DNA from: Roseomonas sp. OT10
GTDB lineage: Bacteria; Pseudomonadota; Alphaproteobacteria; Acetobacterales; Acetobacteraceae
Assembly (NCBI RefSeq): GCF_020991085.1
Contig: NZ_CP087719.1
Span: forward strand, 62,001 to 126,000
Direction of reading: 5' to 3'
DNA length: 64,000 bases
The notes beneath the pieces were generated by a model. It was not told the origin of the DNA. It worked only from the letters and a program-made list of their open reading frames with translations, and ran no database searches. How positions within the stretch are numbered: the stretch's first letter is position 1; each line of letters starts with the position of its first letter. The translations under genes and the position numbers were made by a program. This document shows positions 26,322-36,005 of the stretch, piece after piece.

Positions 26322-27647
26322 TCAGCCCGCCCCGCGGAAGCGCGCCATGAAGAAGCCGTCCATCCCGCCCTGCTCCGCCCACAGGTCGGGCCGGGTGCGC
26401 ACCGCGCCGTCCGGGGTCAGCGCCGCCTCCAGCCCCGGCAGCTCCTCCGGCCGCACCGGATCGGGGCGCAGACCCAGCGCCGCGGCGGCAGCCAGGTGGG
26501 CCTCCCCCTCCTCCGGCTGCAGTGAGCAGGTGGCCAGCACCAGCCGCCCGCCCGGCGCCAGGCGCCTCGCCGCCACCGCCAGCAGGGCGCGCTGTAGCTC
26601 CGCCAGGGCCGGCACGTCGCTCGCGCGCTTGAGGTAGGGCACATCCGGGTGGCGGCGGATGGTCCCCGTCGCGGTGCAGGGGGCGTCCAGCAGGATGGCG
26701 TCGAAGCGCTCCTCCTCACCCCATTGCAGCGCATCGGCCTCCACCACCTCGGCCGGCAGGGCCAGGCGGGCGAGGTTCTCGCGCAGCCGGATGGCGCGGC
26801 GGGACTCCTTCTCCACCGCCACCACCGTCGCGCCGGTCGCGGCGAGCTGCGCGGTCTTGCCTCCCGGCGCGGCGCAGAGATCGGCCACCCGCTCGCCCGG
26901 CCGCGCCGCCAGCAGCCGCGCCGGCAGGGCCGCCGCCGCATCCTGGGCCCAGAAGCCGGGACCCTCGGCGCCGGGCAGGTCGGCGAAGCGCGTCCCGGCC
27001 GGCAGGCGGGCGGTGCCGGTGGGCAGCAGCACGGCGCCCTCCGGGGGCACGGTACCGGGTGCCAGGGAAAGGTCCAGCGGCGCCGGGCTCCGGTGCGCCC
27101 GGGCGATGGCCCGCACCGCAGGGCCGTAGGCGGCGTGCCAGGCGGTCCAGAGCCAGCCGGGCGTGTCCAGCCGCTCGCCGTCCAGCTCCTCCAGCGCGGC
27201 CGGGCCCGCGGCGGCCGCCTTGCGCAGCACCGCGTTCACCAAGCCGGCCAGGGGGCGCGGCGCCAGATCCACGGCCGCGGAGACGGCGGCGTGTGGCGGC
27301 GTGCCCAGCAGCCACAGATCGGCCGCGCCGATGCGCAGCGCCAGCCGGGCCGGCGCCGGCGGCTCGCGCCGCAGCCACGGCTCCAGCGCCGCGTCCAGCG
27401 AGCCCAGGCGGCGCAGCACGGCGGAGGCGATGCGGTGCGCGGCGGAGCGGTCGCGCGCCTCGATCGGCGGCAGCGCGTCCAGTGCCTCCTCCAGCGGGCG
27501 GTGCTGCTCCAGCACCGCGGCCAGCAGGGCGGCGGCGGCGCGCCGGGTGGGGTTGCCGCCCGCTGCGGCTGCGGCAGGGGGCCTGGGGGCGATGGGGCGA
27601 GCCGGCCCCCGGCGGGGGCGGTCGGGGCGGCGGGGTGTCTCGGCCAT
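26322..27647 (-). CDS. rsmB: 16S rRNA m5C methyltransferase (RsmB-like)
   Basis: A 441-residue protein with the RsmB layout: an N-terminal NusB-like helical domain (NPTRRAAAALLAAVLEQ...LVNAVLRKAA), then a SAM-dependent methyltransferase (DLCAAPGGKTAQLAATGATV). The two catalytic-cysteine motifs are DAPCTATGTIRRHPDV and LATCSLQPEEGE. RsmB methylates C967 of 16S rRNA in E. coli. A Pro/Arg-rich ~30-residue extension precedes the NusB domain. ATG 27647 was taken as start. Confidence 0.9.
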   Translation of the reverse strand: MAETPRRPDRPRRGPARPIAPRPPAAAAAGGNPTRRAAAALLAAVLEQHRPLEEALDALPPIEARDRSAAHRIASAVLRRLGSLDAALEPWLRREPPAPARLALRIGAADLWLLGTPPHAAVSAAVDLAPRPLAGLVNAVLRKAAAAGPAALEELDGERLDTPGWLWTAWHAAYGPAVRAIARAHRSPAPLDLSLAPGTVPPEGAVLLPTGTARLPAGTRFADLPGAEGPGFWAQDAAAALPARLLAARPGERVADLCAAPGGKTAQLAATGATVVAVEKESRRAIRLRENLARLALPAEVVEADALQWGEEERFDAILLDAPCTATGTIRRHPDVPYLKRASDVPALAELQRALLAVAARRLAPGGRLVLATCSLQPEEGEAHLAAAAALGLRPDPVRPEELPGLEAALTPDGAVRTRPDLWAEQGGMDGFFMARFRGAG

Positions 27648-27777
27648 GCGTGCGGTATGTCGCCATGCGCCGCGGCTTGCCAGGGGGCGGGCGCAGCCGG
27701 CACGGCGCGGGACAGACCCGCGCCGCACGGTCACGCATGGCCTTCGCGCGTAAAGCGGTCTAGAGGCGCGGCCCATC

Positions 27778-29532
27778 ATGGCCCAGCTCTTCCTCGACCG
27801 GCTGCCGGAAACGCAGCGGCCCCGGCTCCTGCTGAGCCTGCTCTGCCTGCTGCTCTGGCTGCCCGGCTTCTTCACGCTTCCTGCGGGCGACCGGGACGAG
27901 AGCCGCTTCGCCCAGGCCTCCCGCCAGATGGTCGAGACGGGCGACTGGGTGCGGATCCGCAACCAGGAGGAGGAGCGGAACAAGAAGCCGGTCGGCATCC
28001 ACTGGGCCCAGGCCGGGACGGTGACGGCGCTGGAGGCGGTGGGCATCCCCGCGCGCGACGCCATCTGGGCCTATCGCTTCCCCTCGGCGCTGGGCGCCTG
28101 GATCGCGGTGCTGGCGACCTTCTCGCTCGGCCGGGCGCTGGTCGGCCGGCGGGCGGCCTTCCTCGGCGCGGCGCTGCTGGCGGCCGCCCTGGTGCTGTGC
28201 GTCGAGGTGCACATCGCCAAGACCGACGCGGCCTTGCTGGCCACGGTCGCGGTCGCCATGGGGCTGATGGGCCGCGCCTACCTCTCGCCCGAGACCTTCA
28301 CCCCGCGGCAGGCGGCGGGCTTCTGGCTGGCGCTGGGCGTGGGCGTGCTGCTGAAGGGCCCGATCGGGCCCATGGTGCCGCTGCTGGCCGGCATCACCCT
28401 GGCCGCGGCCGACCGCAGCTGGGGCGGCACCGCCGCGACCGGCCGGCGCACCGCACCCTCTGCCCTCCCCGGACAGGAGATGCCGCATTCCTGGTGGCGC
28501 GCGCTGCGTCCGGGCTGGGGCGTGCCGCTGATGCTGGCCATCGCCCTGCCCTGGCTGGTCGCCATCGGGATCGCCACGGAGGGGCGCTTCTTCGCCCAGG
28601 CCGTGGGCGGCGACATGCTGTCCAAGGTCGGCTCCGGCGAGGAGGCGCATTGGGGCCCGCCCGGCTATTACCTTCTGACCTTCGGCCTCACCGCCTTTCC
28701 CGGGGCCTTCCTGGTGCTGCGGGCGTTGCCCTATGCCTGGACCCGGCGGCTCCAGCCGCCCGTGCGCTTCCTGCTGGCCTGGGCGGCGCCGACCTGGCTG
28801 CTGTTCGAGGCGGTCTCGACCAAGCTGCCGCACTACGTCCTGCCGGCCTTCCCGCCGCTGATGCTGCTGGCCGCCGCCTGGGCGCTGGACCCCCTGCGCC
28901 GCCCGACGCCGCGCTGGCTGGCCGGGCTGGGCTGGCTGGCCCTGGGCGGGGTGGCGACGGGGCTGGGGATCGGCGCGGCGCTGCTGCCCTGGCTGGCCGA
29001 CCGGCGCGTCGATCCGGCGGCGCTGCTTGCCGTGCCGGCGGCGGCGCTGCTGGTCTGGCGTGTTGCCGTGCACGGCCGGTCGGGGGAATGGGGCCGGGCC
29101 GGGCTGGCCGCCGCGCTGCTCGCCATCCCGCTGCAATGGGTGGTGATGCAGGCGGTGCTTCCCCGGCTCCAGGCCCCCTGGGTGTCGCGCCAGCTGGGTG
29201 TGGCGGTGGCCAGCGCCGCGGCCGCGGTGCCGGGTGGCATCCCGGCTGGGCAGGTCGGGCTGGTCGGGCACCACGAGCCCTCCGCCGTCTTCACCCTCGG
29301 GACGCCGGTGCGGCTGCTGCGCGACGGCGCGGAGGCGGCCCGCTTCCTGGCGGAGGGGCAGCGCCTCGGCGAGACGCGGCTGGTCGCGGTGGAGGAGCGC
29401 CAGGCCACCGCCTTCGCGGCGGAAGTCGCCGCCCTCTCCCTCTCGCCGGCCGCGGCCGGACAGGTCGAAGGCTTCAACTACACCCGTGGCCGCCGCGTCA
29501 CCCTGCGTCTCTGGCGCGCGGGGCCGTCCTAG
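27778..29532 (+). CDS. ArnT-like GT39-type membrane glycosyltransferase
   Basis: A 584-residue integral membrane protein with about 10-12 membrane segments. The first periplasmic loop has the catalytic Asp signature (LPAGDRDESRFAQASRQMVETGDW) typical of the ArnT/PMT (GT39/GT83) clan, followed by KKPVGIHWAQA. Such enzymes move sugars from polyprenyl-phosphate to lipid A, proteins or glycans. A Gly/Ala-rich C-terminal periplasmic part follows. It is divergent from rsmB by 130 bp. The acceptor is unknown. Confidence 0.87.
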   Translation: MAQLFLDRLPETQRPRLLLSLLCLLLWLPGFFTLPAGDRDESRFAQASRQMVETGDWVRIRNQEEERNKKPVGIHWAQAGTVTALEAVGIPARDAIWAYRFPSALGAWIAVLATFSLGRALVGRRAAFLGAALLAAALVLCVEVHIAKTDAALLATVAVAMGLMGRAYLSPETFTPRQAAGFWLALGVGVLLKGPIGPMVPLLAGITLAAADRSWGGTAATGRRTAPSALPGQEMPHSWWRALRPGWGVPLMLAIALPWLVAIGIATEGRFFAQAVGGDMLSKVGSGEEAHWGPPGYYLLTFGLTAFPGAFLVLRALPYAWTRRLQPPVRFLLAWAAPTWLLFEAVSTKLPHYVLPAFPPLMLLAAAWALDPLRRPTPRWLAGLGWLALGGVATGLGIGAALLPWLADRRVDPAALLAVPAAALLVWRVAVHGRSGEWGRAGLAAALLAIPLQWVVMQAVLPRLQAPWVSRQLGVAVASAAAAVPGGIPAGQVGLVGHHEPSAVFTLGTPVRLLRDGAEAARFLAEGQRLGETRLVAVEERQATAFAAEVAALSLSPAAAGQVEGFNYTRGRRVTLRLWRAGPS

Positions 29533-29598
29533 CCGGCATCCTACGGGATTCCGCCTGAGACCGGCCGCCGGGCGTGGCCTGGCTCCGCCGGCCGCCCG

Positions 29599-30696
29599 TC
29601 AGCGTCCTGACCGCTTCTCCCTGGCGGCTGGGAGGCTGAGGAGGGCGAGGACGGCCGCTTCCTCCGGGCGCAGGCTGGCGATGTCCTCGCGCAGTTCCGT
29701 CCGGGCCGCCTCGGCCACGTCCAGGGCGAGGCGGCCGTCCATGTACCGCGCCATCACCCCGGGATGGATGTAGCACTGGCGGCAGACGGTTGGCGTGTTG
29801 CCCAGCCGCGCCGCCACGCGCCCGATCGCCGCGCGCAGGTTGCGCTTTGCCGCCGCCTGGCTGTCCACCCGCTCGAACTCGCGCAGCGCCATGGCCGCCA
29901 GGACCGTCCCGGCCCAGGTGCGGAAGTCCTTCGCGGTGATGTCCTGGCCGCTGATGTCGCGCAGGTAGGCGTTGACCTCCGCCGAGCCGACGGATTGCGG
30001 CACGCCCTCCTCGTCCACATAGCGGAACAGTTCCTGCCCCGGCAGGTCCTGGCAGGCGCGGACGATCCGCGCCACGCGGCGGTCCGAGACCTTCAGCCTC
30101 CAGGTACGGCCGCTCTTGCCCTTGAAGGCGAAGCGCAGGGCGCCGCCCTCCACCGCCACGTGCCGGTTCCGCAGCGTCGTCAGCCCGTAGCTGCCGTTGC
30201 TGGCCGCGTAGTCCTCGTTGCCCACGCGGATGAGCGTCGTCTCCAGCAGGTGGACGATGGTGGCCAGCACCGTCTCGCGCGACAGGCCGCGCCGGGCCAT
30301 GTCCGCCGCCACCCGGGCGCGGATGCGTGGCAGGGCGCGGGCGAAGTCCAGCATGTGCCCGTACTTCGTCGCATCGCGCACCGCGCGCCAGCGGGGGTGG
30401 TAGCGGTACTGCTTGCGCGCGCGCTCGTCCCGGCCGGTGGCCTGGATGTGCCCGTCCTCGCGCGGGCAGATCCAGACGTCGCGATAGGCGGGCGGGATGG
30501 CCAGGGCACGGATGCGGGCCAGCGTGGCCGGGTCGGACAGGCGCGTCCCGTCCGGCATGCGGTAGGAGAAGCCTCGCCCGGCACGGTGCCGGCGGATGCC
30601 GGGCGCCTCGTCGGAGACGTAGCGCAGCCCGGCGGACGCCGCGGCCTCCTGCGGCGCCACGATAGCGGCGTCCTCGCTGGCGGTGTCACGCGGCAT
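29599..30696 (-). CDS. DNA topoisomerase IB
   Basis: A 365-residue bacterial type IB topoisomerase of the poxvirus-like family, which relaxes supercoils through a 3'-phosphotyrosine. The N-terminal domain (GIRRHRAGRGFSYRMPDG) is followed by the catalytic core: KYGHMLDFARALPRIR, TTLIRVGNEDYAASNGSYGL, FKGKSGRTWRLKVSDRRVARIV. The active-site Tyr is in NTPTVCRQCYIHPGVM. The length is usual. ATG 30696 was chosen. Confidence 0.92.
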   Translation of the reverse strand: MPRDTASEDAAIVAPQEAAASAGLRYVSDEAPGIRRHRAGRGFSYRMPDGTRLSDPATLARIRALAIPPAYRDVWICPREDGHIQATGRDERARKQYRYHPRWRAVRDATKYGHMLDFARALPRIRARVAADMARRGLSRETVLATIVHLLETTLIRVGNEDYAASNGSYGLTTLRNRHVAVEGGALRFAFKGKSGRTWRLKVSDRRVARIVRACQDLPGQELFRYVDEEGVPQSVGSAEVNAYLRDISGQDITAKDFRTWAGTVLAAMALREFERVDSQAAAKRNLRAAIGRVAARLGNTPTVCRQCYIHPGVMARYMDGRLALDVAEAARTELREDIASLRPEEAAVLALLSLPAAREKRSGR

Positions 30697-30889
30697 GCGC
30701 TGCGGCCCTCCCTGGCCGCCGGCCCTTCGGGCGCGGCAAGCCAGAACGGCCGGGCATCCCGGGGTGTTGCCCGGCCCGGGCCGCACATCCGCGACACCGG
30801 GCCGGCGCGACACCGGGCCGGCCCCGGGGGCAGCGCCCGAAGACGCGGGGGGAGGGGGCGGGGCCGGTTGGCGCCGCCCCCGAAGGGGC

Positions 30890-31087
30890 TCAGGCCGAGG
30901 GGCGGTCCTCCGGCGCCGGTGCCCTCAGTCGTTCCATCTCCTCCTTGATCTTCAGCTTCTCCCGCTTCAGCCGGGCGAGCTCCAGCTCATCGGGGCGGGG
31001 ACGGCTGGCCTCGGCGGCCAGCTTGTCCTCCAGGGAGGCATGACGATCCTCGAGCGAGCGCAGGCGTGGCGCGGTCTGCATGAGCAT
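30890..31087 (-). CDS. DUF465 (YdcH-like) small coiled-coil protein
   Basis: A 65-residue helical-hairpin protein (RLRSLEDRHASLEDKLAAEA, then RLKREKLKIKEEMERL). This is the pattern of DUF465, whose function is unknown. ATG 31087 or 31081 may start it. It is divergent from another DUF465 gene about 100 bp away. Between it and topoisomerase IB are ~190 bp with a tandem GACACCGGGCCGG motif. Confidence 0.8.
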   Translation of the reverse strand: MLMQTAPRLRSLEDRHASLEDKLAAEASRPRPDELELARLKREKLKIKEEMERLRAPAPEDRPSA

Positions 31088-31192
31088 CCGGTTCCTTCTC
31101 CCGTTCTTGGCGGCTGTCGCGGCCGCCGCCGTCATGTTATGGCCGGCCCGCCCCTCGGGGCGACCCCCCTGGAAACTGCCGCGCCCGACACG

Positions 31193-31393
31193 ATGCTCGC
31201 CGACCGTGACAGCCTCCTCCGCCGCTTGCACGAACTTCGCAGCGAGCATCGCGACCTGGACACCGTGATCGCGCGCATGGGCGAGGGGCCGATGGACCAG
31301 CTCCAGCTGCAACGCCTCAAGAAGCGCAAGTTGCGGCTGAAGGACGAGATCGCCTGGCTGGAAAGCCGCCTGCTGCCGGACATCATCGCATGA
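31193..31393 (+). CDS. DUF465 small coiled-coil protein
   Basis: A 66-residue protein ([26 protein letters not shown]...[25 protein letters not shown]) with the DUF465 signature, including the late KxLxLKDEI segment. ATG 31193 gives the usual family length; an upstream ATG at 31139 would add 18 residues. The stop overlaps purE (ATGA), so it is co-translated with the purine genes. Confidence 0.85.
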   Translation: MLADRDSLLRRLHELRSEHRDLDTVIARMGEGPMDQLQLQRLKKRKLRLKDEIAWLESRLLPDIIA

Positions 31394-31908
31394 GCGACAT
31401 CCCGAACCCGCCGGAGGCGCCGCTGGTCGGCGTCATCATGGGCAGCCGCTCCGACTGGGAGACGATGCGCCACGCCGCCGAGATGCTGGTGGCGCTGGAG
31501 ATCCCGCACGAGACCCGGGTGGTTTCCGCGCACCGCACGCCGGACCGGATGTACGCCTATGCGAAGACCGCCGCCGACCGCGGGTTGCGCGTCGTCATCG
31601 CCGGGGCCGGGGGGGCCGCGCACCTGCCCGGCATGGTGGCGTCCCTGACCACGCTGCCGGTGCTGGGCGTGCCGGTGGAGAGCCACGCGCTGCGCGGGCA
31701 GGACTCCCTGCTCTCCATCGTGCAGATGCCGGCCGGCATCCCGGTGGGGACGCTGGCGATCGGCCGGGCCGGGGCGATCAACGCGGCGCTGCTGGCGGCG
31801 GCTATCCTGGCCGGTACCGATCCGGCGCTGGCGCAGCGGCTCGCCGCCCACCGGGCGGCGCAGACCGAGGCGGTGCCGGACTCCCCGCAGCCGGAGGCCG
31901 CAGAGTGA
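31390..31908 (+). CDS. purE: N5-carboxyaminoimidazole ribonucleotide mutase
   Basis: A 172-residue class I PurE that converts N5-CAIR to CAIR in purine synthesis. The active-site segments are clear: [23 protein letters not shown] (His), and [14 protein letters not shown] short Ala-rich tail follows. It overlaps both the DUF465 gene and purK (GTGA), forming one coupled operon. Confidence 0.96.
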   Translation: MSDIPNPPEAPLVGVIMGSRSDWETMRHAAEMLVALEIPHETRVVSAHRTPDRMYAYAKTAADRGLRVVIAGAGGAAHLPGMVASLTTLPVLGVPVESHALRGQDSLLSIVQMPAGIPVGTLAIGRAGAINAALLAAAILAGTDPALAQRLAAHRAAQTEAVPDSPQPEAAE

Positions 31909-33074
31909 GCGGGACCGTCGCGCCCCTGCCGCCCGGCGCGGCCATCGGCATCCTGGGCGGCGGCCAGCTGGGGCGGATGACGGCCCTGGCGGCGGCCTCG
32001 CTGGGCTATCGCTGCCACGTCTACGCGCCCGAGGACGACAGCCCGGGCATGCAGGTCGCGGCGGCGCGGACCGTCGCGCCCTACGAGGACGTGGCGGCGC
32101 TGCGCCGCTTCGCGGCTGCCGTGGACGTGGTGACCTTCGAGTTCGAGAACGTCCCCGCCGACACGCTGGCGACGCTTGGTGGGCTGGTCCCCTGCCGGCC
32201 CGGGCCGCGTGCCCTGTCCATCTGCCAGGACCGGCTGCGGGAGAAGGCCTTCCTGGCCGAGGCCGGGGTGCCGGTCGCGCCCTGGCGCGCGGTGCGGGAC
32301 CGGGCGGAGCTGGATGCCGCGGTGGCCGCGATCGGCCTGCCGGCAGTGCTGAAGACCTCGCGCCTCGGCTATGACGGGCGCGGCCAGGCGGTGCTGCGCG
32401 ATCCCGCGGATCTCGATGCGGCCTGGGAGCGCCTGTCGCCCCGGCCGCTGATCCTGGAAGCCTTCGTGCCCTTCGTGCTGGAGGTCTCGGCCATCGCGGC
32501 GCGGGGCGTGGACGGCACCACCGTCACCTACGACGTGGTGGAGAACCGGCACCGTCATCACATTCTCGATACCAGCTTCGCCCCTGCCCGGGTGCCCGAG
32601 GCCGTCGCCCGCCGGGCGCGGGAGCACGCGGCCCGGGTCGTGGAGGAGCTGGAGCTGGTGGGGGTGGCGGCGGTCGAGCTGTTCCTGCTGCCCGATGGGC
32701 GGCTGCTGGGGAACGAGATCGCGCCCAGGCCGCACAACTCCGGCCACTGGACCATGAATGCCTGTGGAATCAGCCAGTTCGAGCAGCATGCCCGGGCCGT
32801 GGCGGGGCTGCCGGTCGGGGATGCCGCGCGGCATGCCGATGCGGTGATGCGGAACCTGATCGGTGCCGAGGGCATGTCGGCCTGTGCTGGCCTGCTGCAC
32901 GCGCGGGACGTGCATCTTCACCTTTACGGGAAGTCGGCGGCGCGCCCGGGCCGAAAAATGGGCCATGCCAACCTGTTGCTGCCGCTCGGAAGCCTGCGGG
33001 ACGCGGCGGAAGACCCCCTCCTGGCCCGTCTGGGGCGGCTGCAGGAAGGGCCCGTGTCACCTGCGCCACAGTGA
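31905..33074 (+). CDS. purK: N5-carboxyaminoimidazole ribonucleotide synthase
   Basis: A 389-residue ATP-grasp enzyme that makes N5-CAIR from AIR, ATP and bicarbonate. GTG 31905 overlaps purE. Landmarks: [57 protein letters not shown] and FEQHARAV. It works with PurE in the two-step bacterial route. It is full length. Confidence 0.96.
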   Translation: MSGTVAPLPPGAAIGILGGGQLGRMTALAAASLGYRCHVYAPEDDSPGMQVAAARTVAPYEDVAALRRFAAAVDVVTFEFENVPADTLATLGGLVPCRPGPRALSICQDRLREKAFLAEAGVPVAPWRAVRDRAELDAAVAAIGLPAVLKTSRLGYDGRGQAVLRDPADLDAAWERLSPRPLILEAFVPFVLEVSAIAARGVDGTTVTYDVVENRHRHHILDTSFAPARVPEAVARRAREHAARVVEELELVGVAAVELFLLPDGRLLGNEIAPRPHNSGHWTMNACGISQFEQHARAVAGLPVGDAARHADAVMRNLIGAEGMSACAGLLHARDVHLHLYGKSAARPGRKMGHANLLLPLGSLRDAAEDPLLARLGRLQEGPVSPAPQ

Positions 33075-33209
33075 TGCGGAAACGAGACGTAGGCCGATGC
33101 ACGGCCGCGTCGGGAGTGTTAGTTAGCTGGTGCACGTCGCGTCGGACTCGGGGGCTGTTCCCAGTGCGCGGCGGAATTGGCCCTTAGGGATCGAGGGGAG
33201 AATTTGAAG

Positions 33210-34355
33210 ATGAGCCTTCGGAAGGCGCTACTGGCTGCGACGATGCTGTCGCTGCCGCTCGCCGCCCAGGCGCAGCCTGTCACTGGCCTGTACATCGGTG
33301 CCGGTGCCGGCGCGAACTGGCTGCAGAGCGACAGCAGCGGCTACGCCGTGAACACCCCGCTCGCCGCCGTCCTCGGCAACGCGACTGGCCTGCAGAACCG
33401 CACCGTCAAGACGACCTACGACCTCGGCTTCGGCGGCGTCGTCGCGCTGGGTTATGGCTTTGGCAACGGCGTGCGCGTCGAGGTCGAGGGCACCTATCGC
33501 CAGAACGACATCGACAACGTCCGGGCCTTCGGCGTCCCGACCTACGGCGTGGGCGGCACCGCCCGCACCTACGGCGCGATGGCCAACGTCCTGTACGACT
33601 TCGTGATGCCGTCCTTCATCCCGCAGTTCACCCCGGTCGTGCCGTACATCGGCGCCGGCCTGGGCTACCTGTGGCATGACTACGACGACGTGACCGCGCG
33701 CTTCGGCTCGGGCACCGCCGGCGCCTCGCGCCTGAAGATCGACGACCGTGAGGGCCAGTTCGGCTACCAGGGCATCGTCGGTCTGGCCTTCCCGATCCAG
33801 GGCGTGCCGGGCCTGGCCCTGACCGCCGAGTACCGCTACCAGGGTTCGCTGTCGTCCGACCTCGACGCCAACGTGACCAACGTCGCGAGCGGCGACGTCG
33901 TGTCCCGCAGCAAGGTCTCGGTCGACAACAACAACCACTCGGCGTTCATCGGCCTGCGCTACGCGTTCAACGCGCCGCGTCCGGCTCCGGTGCCCGTGGC
34001 CCCGGCCCCGGCGCCGGCCGAGGCGGCCCGGACCTACCTGGTGTTCTTCGACTGGGATCGCGCCGACCTGACGGACCGCGCCCGGCAGATCATCGCCGAG
34101 GCGGCGCAGAACGCCCGCCGGGTGTCCAGCACGCGCATCGAGGTGGCCGGCCACGCCGACCGCTCCGGTTCGCCGCAGTACAACCAGCGCCTGTCGCAGC
34201 GCCGCGCCGAGGCGGTGGCGGCCGAGCTGGCCCGCAACGGCATCTCCCGCTCCGAGATGGTCATCCAGGCGTTCGGCGAGAGCCGCCCGCTGGTGCCGAC
34301 CGCCGACGGCGTGCGCGAGCCGCAGAACCGCCGCGTGGAGATCGTCCTGCGCTGA
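33210..34355 (+). CDS. OmpA-family outer-membrane porin
   Basis: A 381-residue precursor with a signal peptide (MSLRKALLAATMLSLPLAAQAQ, cut about residue 22). An 8-strand beta-barrel follows (GLYIGAGAGANW..., YGFGNGVRVEVEGTYRQND, ending FIGLRYAF), then a Pro/Ala linker (APRPAPVPVAPAPAPAEAA). The peptidoglycan-binding OmpA C-terminal domain closes it (FFDWDRADLTDRARQII, AGHADRSGSPQYNQRLSQRRA, ENRRVEI-type end). ATG 33210 has GAGGGGAG upstream. It ends in a strong terminator. Codon use is highly uniform, as in abundantly made proteins. Confidence 0.92.
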   Translation: MSLRKALLAATMLSLPLAAQAQPVTGLYIGAGAGANWLQSDSSGYAVNTPLAAVLGNATGLQNRTVKTTYDLGFGGVVALGYGFGNGVRVEVEGTYRQNDIDNVRAFGVPTYGVGGTARTYGAMANVLYDFVMPSFIPQFTPVVPYIGAGLGYLWHDYDDVTARFGSGTAGASRLKIDDREGQFGYQGIVGLAFPIQGVPGLALTAEYRYQGSLSSDLDANVTNVASGDVVSRSKVSVDNNNHSAFIGLRYAFNAPRPAPVPVAPAPAPAEAARTYLVFFDWDRADLTDRARQIIAEAAQNARRVSSTRIEVAGHADRSGSPQYNQRLSQRRAEAVAAELARNGISRSEMVIQAFGESRPLVPTADGVREPQNRRVEIVLR

Positions 34356-34432
34356 TCGCGAGGACGGGCTGGCCTTCCGGCTGGCCCGTCCGAGCGGCCT
34401 GCAGGGCGGCCTTCCCGGGTCGCTTCAGGAAC

Positions 34433-34462
34433 AGGGCCGGTCCGCAAGGACCGGCCCTTTTT
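34433..34462 (+). terminator. intrinsic terminator of the OmpA-like gene
   Basis: An 11-bp perfect stem (AGGGCCGGTCC / GGACCGGCCCT) with a GCAA tetraloop is followed by TTTT. It is 77 bp after the stop and is the clearest intrinsic terminator in the window. Confidence 0.92.
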
Positions 34463-34576
34463 CGTTTCCGGCCTGTCCGACCGGAGGCGCGGCGGAAGCT
34501 CCGGCGCCGCCGAAGGCCCGTCGCCGGCGCAGGGCGTCGAGAGGCCCTGCGGCGTCAGGCCCGGGCAGCCGCCACC

Positions 34577-35341
34577 TCAGCGGCGGACGAAGTAGCGGTA
34601 GCGGTAGATCTCGGTGAGGCCGAGGGCCGCGTACAGCGCCCGCGCCGTCGTGTTGGAAGGGGCGACCTGCAGCCAGGCGATCGAGGCGCCATGGCCGGCG
34701 GCCCAGGCGGCACCCTCCGCCAGGACCTGCCGTGACAGGCCACGGCGCCGGTGTGCCGGGTCGGTCGCCACGTCGAAGACGCCGCAGAGGGGGCCGTCCG
34801 CCACCATCTGGGCCGCGGCGGCGGGGATCCCTTCCTCCCGCCGCAGCAGCCAGACGGCAGGGCGGGCCATCATCGGCAGCGCTTCCGCCTTCTCGGCCCG
34901 GCGGGCCTCCGTCTGGTAGTCCGCCGTGGCGAGCACGGCCAGCCAGTCCGGTGCCGGACCGTCCAGCCGTTCCACCACCGGCGGCCGCCCGGCCAGGCTC
35001 AGCCCCGCCAGGGGACCGGCCATGACGCAGGCCCCCTCCGCCTCGGCATAGCCGCGTTCCCGCAGCAGGGCCTCCAGCCCCGGCGGGTCCAGCGGGGTGC
35101 TGCGGAAGCGCGCCGACAGGCCCCAGCGGGCGTAGTCCGACTCGATGCGCTCCACCCGGGCGGCCAGCCCGGGGTCGGGCGAGGGGTCGAGCGAGCAGGC
35201 GGCATTGGCGCGCCCCGTCCCGCCGTGGAAGCCGCGGATGACGAACGGACCGTCCCAGGCGACGCGCGGCGCCGGGACGGCGGTGAGGGCGGCCTGCTCC
35301 AGCCGCAGCAGGGTGGCGATATCGCGGACGGGGTCGGACAT
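34577..35341 (-). CDS. GNAT-family N-acetyltransferase
   Basis: A 254-residue protein whose C-terminal half is a GNAT domain: GVFDVATDPAHRRRGLSRQVLAEGAAWA is the acetyl-CoA pyrophosphate-binding motif A, then WLQVAPSNTTARALYAALGLTEIYRYRY. The N-terminal half is a divergent second GNAT-like lobe (FVIRGFHGGTGRANAACSL). The substrate is unknown. It follows the RidA-like gene on the same strand. Confidence 0.88.
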   Translation of the reverse strand: MSDPVRDIATLLRLEQAALTAVPAPRVAWDGPFVIRGFHGGTGRANAACSLDPSPDPGLAARVERIESDYARWGLSARFRSTPLDPPGLEALLRERGYAEAEGACVMAGPLAGLSLAGRPPVVERLDGPAPDWLAVLATADYQTEARRAEKAEALPMMARPAVWLLRREEGIPAAAAQMVADGPLCGVFDVATDPAHRRRGLSRQVLAEGAAWAAGHGASIAWLQVAPSNTTARALYAALGLTEIYRYRYFVRR

Positions 35342-35406
35342 GCCCCCGGCCTTCGCCGGTTTCCGATCGCCTGTCGAGAGGCGCGCCGCGGCCGCCCGGC
35401 CCTGGG

Positions 35407-35865
35407 CTACTGCACCAGCAGGATCGCCTCGATCTCCACCGTCATGCGGTTGGGCAGCGAGCCCATGCCGACCGCGGACCGGGCGTGGCGCCCGGCCTCG
35501 CCCAGAACCTCCACCAGCAGGTCGGAGCAGCCGTTGATGACCTGCGGGTGCTCGCCGAAATCGGGCTCCGCGTTGACCATGCCCAGCAGCTTCACCACGG
35601 CGGAGATGCGGCTGAGCTCCCCCACCGCCAGCTTGGCCGTGGCCAGCAGGCCAAGCCCGACCGTGCGGGCATGCCGGTAGGCCTGCTCCGTCGTCACCTC
35701 CCGGCCGACGCGGCCGGTCTCATAGCCGCCATCCGGCCTGCGGGGTCCCTGGCCGGAGAGGAAGAGCAGGTTCCCCGCCAGGCGGAAGGGCACGTAGTTG
35801 GCGGAGGGCATGGCCGCCTGCGGCAGCACCAGGCCCAGGGCGGCAAGCTTCTCTTCCGGGGTCAT
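35407..35865 (-). CDS. RidA/YjgF-family protein
   Basis: A 152-residue RidA-superfamily protein (MTPEEKLAALGLVLP...LLFLSGQGPRRPDGG). The pattern ANYVPFRLAGNLLFLSGQGP and YRHARTVGLGLLATAKLAVG is typical of the longer RidA subgroup. The canonical RidA Arg that handles imines is not certain. Family members remove reactive enamine/imine intermediates or do related chemistry. Confidence 0.87.
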   Translation of the reverse strand: MTPEEKLAALGLVLPQAAMPSANYVPFRLAGNLLFLSGQGPRRPDGGYETGRVGREVTTEQAYRHARTVGLGLLATAKLAVGELSRISAVVKLLGMVNAEPDFGEHPQVINGCSDLLVEVLGEAGRHARSAVGMGSLPNRMTVEIEAILLVQ

Positions 35866-36005
35866 CGGATGGTCTCCGGCCGTGGCGGGGATGGGGCGCC
35901 AGCTTTCGTGCTTCGGGCCGGGAGGTCAAATGCCGGCCGGGACTCGATCAACGGCACCGTCCTTGCTAACCCGCCCGCCATCGCGCCGTCCCCGAGGGTT
36001 CCGTC

